Assembly (NCBI GenBank): GCA_963815125.1
Contig: CAWFFM010000002.1
Coordinates: 1,302,001 to 1,366,000, forward strand
Direction: 5' to 3'
DNA from: Actinocatenispora sp963815125
GTDB taxonomy: Bacteria > Actinomycetota > Actinomycetes > Mycobacteriales > Micromonosporaceae
Length of the DNA stretch: 64,000 nucleotides
The notes under the pieces were generated by a model. The model did no database searches, had not been told where the DNA came from, and was given only the letters and a program-made list of their open reading frames with translations. Shown in pieces: positions 53,483 through 61,321 of the stretch (positions within the stretch are counted from its first letter, which is position 1; every line of letters starts with the position of its first letter). Made by a program: the position numbers and the translations under genes.

Positions 53483-56400
53483 TCAGGCGCGCGGCTTCTC
53501 CCGCATCTCGAAGGTCTCGATGATGTCGCCCTCCTTGATGTCGTTGTAGCCGGAGAGGGTGATACCGCATTCGAAGCCCTCGCGGACCTCGGTCGCGTCC
53601 TCCTTCTCCCGGCGCAACGACGCCACCGTCAGGTTCTCGGCAACCACGGCACCGTCACGCAGCAGACGGGCCTTGGAGTTGCGTCGGACCAGGCCGGAGC
53701 GGATCATGCAGCCCGCGATGTTGCCGATACGACTGGACTTGAAGATCGCGCGGATCTCCGCCGTGCCCAGCTCGACCTCTTCGTACTCCGGCTTGAGCAT
53801 GCCCTTGAGGGCCGCCTCGATCTCCTCGATGGCCTGGTAGATGACCGTGTAGTAACGGATCTCCACGCCCTCGCGGTCGGCCAGGTCGCGGACCTTGCCC
53901 TCAGCCCGCACGTTGAAGCCGATGATCGTCGCCGTCGAATCCGAGGTGGCGCTGGCCAGGTTGACGTCGTTCTCGGTGATCGCACCGACGCCGCGGTGGA
54001 TGATCCGCAGCTGGACCTCTTCCGGGATGTCCAGCTTGACCAGGGCGTCTTCCAACGCCTCGACCGAACCGGACACATCGCCCTTGAGAATGAGGGCAAG
54101 AGTGGCCTTCTGGCCCTCCTTGACCTGCTCCATCAGGGTCTCCAGCGTCGCCCGACCACGCGAGTACGCGTTCTGCGCGGCGCGCTTGCGCGCCTGACGC
54201 TGCTCGGCGATCTGGCGGGCCGTGCGGTCGTCCTCGGCCACCAGGAAGGTGTCCCCGGCGCCGGGTACCGCGGTCAGACCGAGCACCAGGACCGGACGGG
54301 ACGGGCCGGCCTCGTCAACCTGCCGACCGTACTCGTCGAGCATGGCCCGGACCCGGCCGTAGCCGGAGCCTGCCACGATCGACTCGCCGACCCGCAGCGT
54401 GCCCTGCTGGACCAGCACCGTGGCGACCGGGCCGCGGCCCTTGTCGAGGTGGCCCTCGATGGCGACACCGTGCGCCGAGCCGTCCACCGGAGCCTTCAGG
54501 TTCAGCGAGGCGTCCGCGGTCAGCAGCACCGCTTCCAGGACGCCGTCGATGTTGAGCCGGGACTTGGCCGAGATGTCCACGAACATCGTGTCGCCGCCGT
54601 ATTCCTCGGCGACCAGGCCGTACTCGGTCAACTGCTGACGTACCTTCGCCGGGTTGGCGCCCTCGACGTCGATCTTGTTGACCGCGACCACGATCGGTAC
54701 CTCAGCCGCCTTGGCGTGGTTCAACGCCTCGATCGTCTGCGGCATCACGCCGTCGTCGGCCGCGACCACCAGGACCACGATGTCGGTGACCTGCGCACCC
54801 CGGGCACGCATGGCGGTGAACGCCTCGTGACCTGGGGTGTCGATGAAGGTGACCTTGCGTTCCTGGCCCTCGTGCTCGACCTCGACCTGGTAGGCACCGA
54901 TGTGCTGGGTGATACCACCGGCCTCGGCCTCGACCACGTGGGTGGACCGGATCGCGTCCAGCAGTTTGGTCTTACCGTGGTCGACGTGACCCATCACGGT
55001 CACCACCGGCGGCCGGCTGACCAGTCGCGACTCGTCCACATCGGCTTCCAGGTCGATGTGGAACTGGGCGAGCAGTTCACGGTCCTCGTCCTCGGGGCTG
55101 ACGATCTGTACGTCGTAGCCGAGGTGCTCACCGAGCAGCAGCAGGGTGTCGTCGGTGCACGACTGCGTCGCCGTGACCATCTCACCCAGGTTGAACATCT
55201 CCTGGACGAGCGAACCCGGGTTGGCGTTGATCTTGTCGGCGAAGTCGGACAGCGAAGCGCCCCGCGCCAGCCGGACCGCCTGGCCCTGCCCACGCGGCGC
55301 ACCCGAGCTCATGGTCGGGGCCGACAGGTTGTCGAACTCCTGCCTGCGCTGCTTCTTCGACTTGCGGCCACGACTCGGCCGACCACCGGGACGACCGAAC
55401 GCACCGCTGGTGCCGCCACGGCCGCGACCACCGCCACCGGGACGACCGCCGCCACGGAAACCGCCACCGGCTGGTGCACCGCCGCCGCCACGGAAGCCAC
55501 CGGCTGCGCCGCCGCCACCGCCGCCACCGCCACGGAAACCGCCGCCGCCGCCACCGCCGCCGCCACCGCCACGGAAACCGCCGCCGCCGCCACCGCCGCC
55601 GCCGCGGAAGCCGCCACCGCCGCCACCTGGGCGGCCGCCACCGGCGCCGCCGCCACCACGGCCACCTGGGCCGCCGCCGGGCCGGGCCGGGCGCTGGGAG
55701 GGCATCTGGGAGGGGCTGGGACGCGGCGGCATCGAGGCCGGGCTGGGACGCGGCGGCATCTGGCCGCCGCCGCCCGGACGCGGGCCGCCCGGACCAGCGG
55801 CCGGCCGTGACGCATTGCCCTGGCCGATGCCGAACGGGTTGTTACCGGGCCGTGGCGTGCCCCGACCACCCGGACGCGGCGGGCGCTGGCCCGGACGACC
55901 GGTCGGAGTCGCCTGCTGCGGCGCCGGACGCGGGCCGGGACGGGGTCCCGGCCGTGGCGTGGCGCTGGTGGCACCGCCACCATCGGACGCGGCGGCCGGT
56001 TGCTGCGGTTCCACCGGCGCGGAGGACGCGCGCTGCCGGGCTTCCTGCGCTGCCCGTACGGCCGCTTCCTGGTCCTTCTTCAGCTGGGTCGCCCGTGCCT
56101 CGGCCGCAGCAACCTCGATGTCGTGCGCGCTTGCGGGCTTGCTCGCCGCCGGCACATTCTGCCGCGGACCCGGCTTCGGCCGGGGGCCCGGCTTGGGCAT
56201 CGGACGGTCTGCGGGCTTCTTGTCCATCGACGGTTCGGTGGCACGGTCCACTGCCTGCTCGGCCGCTTTCGGCGCCGGCGCGGCCTTGCGCGCCGCAGGC
56301 TTGGGTGCGGCGGTCTCGGCGGGAGCAGCGGACTTCTGCTGCTCGGCGGCGAGCACGTCGCGCAGCCGACGCGCCACCGGCGCTTCGACGGTACTGGACG

Positions 56401-56503
56401 CGGACTTGACGAACTCGCCCATGTCTTTCAATTTGGCGAGCACGCTCTTACTGTCGGTACCGAACTCCTTCGCGAGTTCGTGTACGCGGGCCTTGCCTGC
56501 CAC
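53483..56503 (-). CDS. infB: Translation initiation factor IF-2
   Basis: GTPase that brings initiator tRNA to the 30S subunit; 1,006 residues. Residues 1-55 are the IF2_N fold (RVHELAKEFGTDSKSVLAKLKDMG). Residues about 60-390 form a very long Ala/Pro/Arg- then Gly-rich linker with repeated GGGGFRGGGG units. The G domain has VMGHVDHGKTKLLDAIR (G1), DTPGHEAFTAMRARGA (G3) and VAVNKIDVEGANP (G4). Domains II-IV follow to the end. The GTG at 56503 is chosen because AGGAG precedes it; an in-frame ATG is 12 nt upstream. It follows ylxR in the nusA operon. Confidence 0.95.
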   Translation of the reverse strand: MAGKARVHELAKEFGTDSKSVLAKLKDMGEFVKSASSTVEAPVARRLRDVLAAEQQKSAAPAETAAPKPAARKAAPAPKAAEQAVDRATEPSMDKKPADRPMPKPGPRPKPGPRQNVPAASKPASAHDIEVAAAEARATQLKKDQEAAVRAAQEARQRASSAPVEPQQPAAASDGGGATSATPRPGPRPGPRPAPQQATPTGRPGQRPPRPGGRGTPRPGNNPFGIGQGNASRPAAGPGGPRPGGGGQMPPRPSPASMPPRPSPSQMPSQRPARPGGGPGGRGGGGAGGGRPGGGGGGFRGGGGGGGGGFRGGGGGGGGGGGFRGGGGGGGGAAGGFRGGGGAPAGGGFRGGGRPGGGGRGRGGTSGAFGRPGGRPSRGRKSKKQRRQEFDNLSAPTMSSGAPRGQGQAVRLARGASLSDFADKINANPGSLVQEMFNLGEMVTATQSCTDDTLLLLGEHLGYDVQIVSPEDEDRELLAQFHIDLEADVDESRLVSRPPVVTVMGHVDHGKTKLLDAIRSTHVVEAEAGGITQHIGAYQVEVEHEGQERKVTFIDTPGHEAFTAMRARGAQVTDIVVLVVAADDGVMPQTIEALNHAKAAEVPIVVAVNKIDVEGANPAKVRQQLTEYGLVAEEYGGDTMFVDISAKSRLNIDGVLEAVLLTADASLNLKAPVDGSAHGVAIEGHLDKGRGPVATVLVQQGTLRVGESIVAGSGYGRVRAMLDEYGRQVDEAGPSRPVLVLGLTAVPGAGDTFLVAEDDRTARQIAEQRQARKRAAQNAYSRGRATLETLMEQVKEGQKATLALILKGDVSGSVEALEDALVKLDIPEEVQLRIIHRGVGAITENDVNLASATSDSTATIIGFNVRAEGKVRDLADREGVEIRYYTVIYQAIEEIEAALKGMLKPEYEEVELGTAEIRAIFKSSRIGNIAGCMIRSGLVRRNSKARLLRDGAVVAENLTVASLRREKEDATEVREGFECGITLSGYNDIKEGDIIETFEMREKPRA
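55532..55609 (-). repeat. 39-bp tandem duplication inside the infB linker
   Basis: The stretch beginning ACGGAAACCGCCGCCGCCGC at 55532 recurs at 55571, a 39-bp period that encodes 13 residues of Gly-rich linker (GGGGGGGFRGGGG type). Variants of the same unit occur on both sides between about 55440 and 55640. It is an in-frame repeat array prone to slippage. Confidence 0.7.
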
Positions 56504-56615
56504 TGCACTCCTCATCTCGAGGCCGGGCGGGCAGACCCGCTCGACCTCACTCGTGCAACACCAGAAGCCTGTTCATCACAGTGACTTCATCGTGCGCTCA
56601 TGTCGGTCGACCTAC

Positions 56616-56948
56616 CTAGTTCGTCTCGGGCCGGGTCTTGCGACCCGTTCCTTCGGCTGTTCCGCTCACTGCATGCTCACTCACATAGACCCGCACCAGG
56701 TCCGGATCGAGATCCGTTCCCGCTTCGAGCCGGAGCGCCCGCCCGAAGGCGCGACGCCGCTCAGCAAGCGCGAGGCATGCCGCGTCAGGATGCAGATGCG
56801 CACCACGACCCGGCCGGCTGCGTGTCGGATCGGGGACCAGTCGAACCACGACAGATTCCCTGACCCCGACAATACGCAATAGCGCGGAGGCAGGCGCATG
56901 CTGCCGGCAGCCCACACAGGTGCGGACCGGAAGCATGCGACGTACCAC
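56616..56948 (-). CDS. ylxR: YlxR family nucleic-acid-binding protein
   Basis: Small protein of 110 residues of the YlxR/DUF448 fold. The signature is LPVRTCVGCRQHAPASALLRIVG then GRGAHLHPDAACLALAERRRAFGRALR. It is encoded between nusA and infB in most Gram-positive bacteria and is thought to act in transcription or RNase P regulation. The start is GTG at 56948 (GAGGGG 11 nt upstream) or ATG at 56936. The C-terminal 25 residues are a variable polar tail. Confidence 0.88.
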   Translation of the reverse strand: MVRRMLPVRTCVGCRQHAPASALLRIVGVRESVVVRLVPDPTRSRPGRGAHLHPDAACLALAERRRAFGRALRLEAGTDLDPDLVRVYVSEHAVSGTAEGTGRKTRPETN

Positions 56949-57044
56949 CGAGAAGTTTACCCCTCAGGTCCGGGACAGGCAGCGGCCGGTGTGTCGATCA
57001 GCGTGATCCGACACACCGCCGCCGTTCGGGCACAGTATGCGCGG

Positions 57045-58079
57045 TCAGCGCACCGGGTGAGCTGTGACCGCACCACCAGGCAGATCAGGCGGAACCGGAC
57101 CCGCCGGCGCGGTGTCGGAACGGATGTCGATCCGCCATCCTGTCAATCGGGCGGCAAGTCTCGCGTTCTGGCCCTCGCGGCCGATCGCAAGGGACAGCTG
57201 GTAGTCGGGGACCACGACCCTGGCTGCCCTTGCGGTCGCATCGACCACCTCGACCCGCAGTGCCTTGGCCGGGGACAACGCGTTGCCGACAAAGTCGGCC
57301 GGGTTCTCCGACCAGTCGATGATGTCGATCTTCTCGCCGGCCAGTTCACTCATGACCGACCGGACCCGGGCGCCCATCGGGCCGATGCATGCACCCTTCG
57401 GATTGACTCCCGGGACGCTGGAACGGACCGCGATCTTCGTACGGTGCCCTGCCTCCCTGGCGATCGCACAGATCTCCACGGTGCCGTCCCCGATCTCCGG
57501 TACCTCCAACCCGAACAGTCGCTTGACCAGGTTGGGGTGCGAGCGCGAGAGCGTGATCTGCGGGCCCCGCAGGCTCTTGACCACATGCACGATCACGCAC
57601 TTGATCCGTTGTCCGTGCTCGTAGGGCTCACCGGGTACCTGCTCGGGCGGTGGCAGCAGCGCCTCGATCTTGCCCAGGTCGACCACCACGATGCCCTTCT
57701 CCGCGCGGGCCTCGTGCGCCTGGATCACACCGGTGACGATGTCGCCTTCCTTGCCGACGTACTCGCCGTAGGTGACCTCGTCGGTGGCTTCGCGCAGCCG
57801 CTGCAGGATGACCTGTTTGGCGGTCATCGCCGCGATGCGGCCGAAATCGGCGGGGGTGTCGTCCCACTCGCGGACCACTGTGCCCTCAGCGTCGAGTTCC
57901 TGCGCGTACACCCCGGCGATGCCACTGCGCCGGTCGATCTCCACCCTGGCGTGCGAGTGCGCACCCTCGGTGTGCCGGTACGCGGTCAGCAGGGCCGTCT
58001 CGATCGCGTTGAGGATCGTCTCGTAGGGAATGTCGCGCTCGCGCTCGAGCGCGCGGAGGGCGGCCAGGTCGATGTTCAT
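57045..58079 (-). CDS. nusA: Transcription termination/antitermination factor NusA
   Basis: RNA-polymerase-associated factor of 344 residues. The N-terminal polymerase-binding domain starts MNIDLAALRALERERDIPYETILNAIETALLTAYRH. An S1 domain follows (EGDIVTGVIQAHEARAEKGIVVVDLGKIEALLPPPEQ). Two KH domains come next, with RSSVPGVNPKGACIGPMGARVRSVMSEL and AIGREGQNARLAARLTGW. The acidic C-terminal repeats of E. coli NusA are absent, as usual in actinobacteria. The start overlaps the rimP stop by 4 nt. Confidence 0.95.
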   Translation of the reverse strand: MNIDLAALRALERERDIPYETILNAIETALLTAYRHTEGAHSHARVEIDRRSGIAGVYAQELDAEGTVVREWDDTPADFGRIAAMTAKQVILQRLREATDEVTYGEYVGKEGDIVTGVIQAHEARAEKGIVVVDLGKIEALLPPPEQVPGEPYEHGQRIKCVIVHVVKSLRGPQITLSRSHPNLVKRLFGLEVPEIGDGTVEICAIAREAGHRTKIAVRSSVPGVNPKGACIGPMGARVRSVMSELAGEKIDIIDWSENPADFVGNALSPAKALRVEVVDATARAARVVVPDYQLSLAIGREGQNARLAARLTGWRIDIRSDTAPAGPVPPDLPGGAVTAHPVR

Positions 58080-58723
58080 GCCTCCTCCTTCCCTGGCTCC
58101 AGATCGTCGTCACTCTTACCACTATCCGGCCGACCGAACTCGATCTGCACCTTCCCTGGCCCCAGGCTCGCGTACCGGAGACGGTGCGCCGTGCCCTCGT
58201 CGTCCAGTTCGATGCCGGCTTCGCCGGAATCCTCCGCGTCCGCGGCGCGGATCCGGCCGACCAGTGTCTTGTCGCCGACCTGTACGTGCACCATGCGCCC
58301 GACATTGCGGCGCCAGTGCCGGGGCTCGGTCAGCGGCCGGTCCACCCCCGGCGACGTGACCTCCAACGTGTACGCCTCCATGCCGAATGAGCCGCTGTCG
58401 GACTCCGCGCCGTCCAGCCCGGTGGAGATCGCCCGCGAGATGTCCGCGATCGCATCCAGATTGACCCCGTCGTCGGAGTCCACCACGATGCGCAGCACGC
58501 TGCGCCGCCCGGCCCGGGAGACCGCCAGGTCCTCCAGGTCGTAGCCGAGTTCCTCGATCACCGGGCGGATCGTCCTCCGCAGTCGCTCGGTGTGCTCGGC
58601 CATGCTGCCCGCCCCGGGCCCGCCGGCCACCGCCGCGCCACGCCGCTCACCCCGCTGACCGGGCGTGGCACGGCCGGACCGGGTCCGCCCCACGGCGCCC
58701 GGCCGTTCACTTCGCGAAACCAT
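58076..58723 (-). CDS. rimP: Ribosome maturation factor RimP
   Basis: Small-subunit assembly factor, 215 residues with a basic, low-complexity N-terminal extension of about 45 residues. The core has RRTIRPVIEELGYDLEDLAVSRAGRRSVLRIVVDSDDGVNLDAIADISRAIS and the C-terminal domain starts TLEVTSPGVDRPLTEPRHWRRNVGR. The ATG at 58723 has an excellent GGGGAGGTG site and therefore is preferred to an internal ATG (MAEHTERLRR). It is the first gene of the rimP-nusA-ylxR-infB operon. Confidence 0.92.
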   Translation of the reverse strand: MVSRSERPGAVGRTRSGRATPGQRGERRGAAVAGGPGAGSMAEHTERLRRTIRPVIEELGYDLEDLAVSRAGRRSVLRIVVDSDDGVNLDAIADISRAISTGLDGAESDSGSFGMEAYTLEVTSPGVDRPLTEPRHWRRNVGRMVHVQVGDKTLVGRIRAADAEDSGEAGIELDDEGTAHRLRYASLGPGKVQIEFGRPDSGKSDDDLEPGKEEA

Positions 58724-59046
58724 GCCGCACCTCCCCCCTCCGTCATCCACGGCTCTGGCATCCCGCCGCCACTCCACCGGCCCGGGAACCGTCAGCCGGT
58801 ACCGGCCACGTCGGAAGATCCAACGCGGCTTGGCGGAAAGCGTAACCCCACGTAGCGAGAAACTGCGCCCAGCCACCCGCCCGGGTGCGACCGACCGGAG
58901 GGCCGGGTGGCGGTGGCCCGCCATCGGGCCGTCGCCGCGTCGCGTAGTGTTTCATCACGCAGCGCACGCAGCGACGGCAGGCATCCCCAGCGTGCTCGTT
59001 GTCGTGCCGGTCGATCGTGGGTGACACATGCGGCAAGGACGGATGG
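58724..59046. other. 323-nt divergent promoter region of rimP and the lipoprotein gene
   Basis: Besides the two ribosome sites at its ends I see no clear promoter elements. An open frame on the minus strand at 58743-58955 (70 codons, Pro- and Trp-rich) lacks a ribosome site and has relaxed third-position GC, so I do not call it. The region GTAGTGTTTCATCACGC at about 58944 is locally AT-rich and may hold a promoter. Confidence 0.4.
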
Positions 59047-59529
59047 ATGGGTTCAGCGAGACTGACGCGTCGTGCGGCACTGACCGGTGGGATCGCTGTC
59101 ACGGCTGCCCTGACCGGCCTGTCTGCCTGTCGATCGGATGATTCTCGCGGCGCCGCGCCCAATCCGTTGCTCTCGGTGCTGTCCACCACTACCGCGCTGC
59201 TGGCCGACTTCGATGCGACCCTGGTCAGCCATCCCGATCTGTCCGGACAGCTGACCCCCTTGCGCGAGGACCACCAGCGCCATGTCGACCGGCTGATGCA
59301 CGAGTTGGGCAGTGCGGCGCCGTCGCCATCTGCCGGCACACCGAGTGGCAGCTCGTCGGGTGCCCAGGTGCCGGACGACAGGGACGCCGCAGTACAGGCA
59401 CTCGTGGCGGCCGAGCGTCATGCCCAGCAGTCCGTCGCCCGTTCCTGCCTGCACACACCCGACCGGTACGCGGCCCTGCTCGGCTCGATCGCCGCCTGTC
59501 GGGCAAGTCACCTGGCGGTGCTGGCATGA
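59047..59529 (+). CDS. Tat-type lipoprotein adjacent to DUF4439
   Basis: Exported lipoprotein of 160 residues. The signal has twin arginines (RLTRRAALTGG) and a lipobox LSAC with Cys28. After it comes a helical domain with an EDHQRHVDRLMHELG helix, then a Ser/Pro-rich linker and another helix with AAERHAQQSVARSC, suggestive of a ferritin-like four-helix layout. No named family is certain. An AAGGA site precedes the ATG. Its end overlaps the DUF4439 gene by 4 nt, so the two are co-translated. Confidence 0.7.
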   Translation: MGSARLTRRAALTGGIAVTAALTGLSACRSDDSRGAAPNPLLSVLSTTTALLADFDATLVSHPDLSGQLTPLREDHQRHVDRLMHELGSAAPSPSAGTPSGSSSGAQVPDDRDAAVQALVAAERHAQQSVARSCLHTPDRYAALLGSIAACRASHLAVLA

Positions 59530-59954
59530 GCCTGACCCAGCAACGTCTGCAGGCCGCGCTCGCCGCCGAGCACGCGGCGGTGTACGGCTACGACATCGTC
59601 GGTTCCCATCTGACCGGGGCACCGCAGGACCGTGCCCGGGCGGCCGGGGAGGCCCACCGCGAACGGCGGGACGCCCTCACCCTCGCACTGAGCCGGCGAC
59701 AGGCCACACCGCGACCGGCCGCACCGGCGTACGCGCTGCCGATCGTCGTGTCGAATGCGACCGGCGCACTGCGGTTGGCCGTCACGCTGGAGGAGCGGAC
59801 CGCCGTGGTGTGGGACACCGGGTTGCCGGATCTGCACGGCGCGGACCGCAAGCTGGCGTTGGATGCGTTGACCGACTGCGCGGTACGCGCGACCGGCTGG
59901 CGGCAACTGGCCGGGGACAAGCCGGCCACCGTGCCGTTCCCTGGGCAGCGCTGA
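59526..59954 (+). CDS. DUF4439 ferritin-like protein
   Basis: Protein of 142 residues. LQAALAAEHAAVYGYDIVGSHL at the start and AYALPIVVSNATGALRLAVTLEERTAVVWDTGL in the middle are typical of the ferritin-like DUF4439 family, which in actinobacteria lies beside rimP-nusA. The N-terminal Glu-x2-x-Tyr helix and Glu102-like residue could bind metal, but complete di-iron ligands are not evident. It is cytoplasmic. It overlaps the lipoprotein gene by 4 nt. Function is unknown. Confidence 0.82.
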   Translation: MSLTQQRLQAALAAEHAAVYGYDIVGSHLTGAPQDRARAAGEAHRERRDALTLALSRRQATPRPAAPAYALPIVVSNATGALRLAVTLEERTAVVWDTGLPDLHGADRKLALDALTDCAVRATGWRQLAGDKPATVPFPGQR

Positions 59955-60058
59955 GCGCGCGGCCAGCCCTTTCATCCCGTTTTCACACTGTGACAACTTG
60001 TGAGTTGCATCATGCCCTTGTTTGCCGCTACCAATCATTCCGACACCGGAGGTGATTG

Positions 60059-60508
60059 GTGCAGAGCCGAGAGATACCGTCCGCACTGAGCAGAATGCTC
60101 GTCATCGTGCTGCATTCGGGCGATGAAGCTGTCGAGGCGGTCACCCGCGCCGTACGCGAACACGACATCCGTTCCGCCCAGGTCATCGGCGTCGGTGGGT
60201 TCAGTGACGCCACACTCGGCTACTTCGAACCCGAACTGCGTGACTACCGGGCGATCCCGGTGCCCGGCCAGTCCGAGGTGGTGTCCTTCCTCGGCGACGT
60301 GGCCTGGCACGAGGGCGAACCGGTCCTGCACGCCCACGCGGTACTGGGCCGACCGGACGGCACCACCCGTGGTGGGCACCTGCTGTCGGCCACGGTGTGG
60401 CCGACGCTGGAGATCGTGGTCACCGATCTGTCCACCACGCTGGCCAAGCGCGACTATCCCGACGCCGGGGTACCACTGATCGATCTCGATCTGCCGGTGT
60501 CGACCTGA
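60059..60508 (+). CDS. PPC-domain (DUF296) protein
   Basis: Protein of 149 residues with the plant-and-prokaryote conserved (PPC/DUF296) fold, a trimeric domain also found in plant AT-hook proteins. LHSGDEAVEAVTRAVREHDIRSAQVIGVGGFSDATLGYFE and VLHAHAVLGRPDGTTRGGHLL (family His-x-His region) are clear. Prokaryotic function is unknown; metal binding by the histidines is likely. The GTG at 60059 lies 6 nt after a perfect GGAGGTGA site; the TTG three bases earlier is too close. TTGCAT (60005-60010) may be a -35 box. Confidence 0.82.
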   Translation: MQSREIPSALSRMLVIVLHSGDEAVEAVTRAVREHDIRSAQVIGVGGFSDATLGYFEPELRDYRAIPVPGQSEVVSFLGDVAWHEGEPVLHAHAVLGRPDGTTRGGHLLSATVWPTLEIVVTDLSTTLAKRDYPDAGVPLIDLDLPVST

Positions 60509-60565
60509 CGACCGGCCCGGCCGACCTGACACGCGCCGTCGGCCAGCAGGGACAAGAATGGTGTG

Positions 60566-61282
60566 GTGAGTACTCAACCGGACCATCCGCCACCTGTGAG
60601 CCCCCGCTGGCGGGTGGCGGAAGCGATCAGCGATGCGATACGGCGCAGGTACCGGGCCCAGGTACTGGCCGTCGGCGTACACGGTGCGCTCGCGCACGGT
60701 GAAGACAGCGAATTCAGCGACGTCAACATGGTCGTGGTCACCTACCAGCAGAGCGCCGGGCCACGACCCGGACGGCGCCGAATCGACGGTGTGGTGGTGG
60801 ACCTTGGCGTGATCGGCTCCCGCGAATACCTGGAACACGCGCGGACACTCTCCACCTCCTGGCCACTGGCCGCCGACCAGTACCTCACCACCACGCCGAT
60901 CTACGACCCGAACGGCTGGCACCGGGAGTTACGGGACACCCACCTCGCCCGGTTGGCCGAGGCCGGTGGTCGGGAGTTCGCCACCCTGGCACGAGAAGCG
61001 TGGTTGACGGCCCGCGCCCGCTACGACGAATCCGCCCGACTTGCCGAGTGGTACGACACCGACGGTGCCGTACTCGTTCTCGGCGAGGCACGCACGGCGG
61101 TGGCCGTGGTGGAGGGCCTGTTGCACCGCACGTACTTCCGTGGCAGCGCCGACGCGGTACGACGCGCCAACCTCGGTGACGCCGGCATCACCGCCGTAGC
61201 GGACCGGCTCGCGTCGCAGGCTGACGAGTTGGCCAGTCGTGGCCGACCGGTCGACGGCTCCATCGACGACCTGCTCGGCTGA
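60566..61282 (+). CDS. Nucleotidyltransferase-fold protein (kanamycin-nucleotidyltransferase type)
   Basis: Protein of 238 residues. The N-terminal polymerase-beta-like nucleotidyltransferase motif is VHGALAHGEDSEFSDVNMVVV, with the G-S-x10-D-x-D pattern degenerate (the second acidic position is Asn in SDVN). A helical C-terminal domain (EAWLTARARYDESARL...LGEARTAVAVVEGLLHRTYF) resembles the kanamycin nucleotidyltransferase C-terminal fold. Transfer of AMP to a small molecule is possible but catalytic loss is also possible. Adjacent GTG codons at 60563 and 60566 are both usable. It converges with the LuxR gene. Confidence 0.75.
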   Translation: MSTQPDHPPPVSPRWRVAEAISDAIRRRYRAQVLAVGVHGALAHGEDSEFSDVNMVVVTYQQSAGPRPGRRRIDGVVVDLGVIGSREYLEHARTLSTSWPLAADQYLTTTPIYDPNGWHRELRDTHLARLAEAGGREFATLAREAWLTARARYDESARLAEWYDTDGAVLVLGEARTAVAVVEGLLHRTYFRGSADAVRRANLGDAGITAVADRLASQADELASRGRPVDGSIDDLLG

Positions 61283-61321
61283 GCCGTCACTGACCGTACA
61301 GTCGGATGACGCTGGAGATGC

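Noticed and set aside
55440..55700. CRISPR-like array of GC-rich repeats
   Set aside because: The repeats are in-frame codons of the infB Gly-rich linker without unique spacers.
53453..55810. 785-codon plus-strand frame opposite infB
   Set aside because: Mirror of the infB coding sequence. The composition (Thr/Ala/Gly runs) follows from the IF-2 codons, and there is no start signal.
58743..58955. 70-codon minus-strand ORF (MKHYATRRR...) upstream of rimP
   Set aside because: No ribosome site, relaxed third-position GC compared with neighbours, and no recognisable family. It lies in the divergent promoter region.
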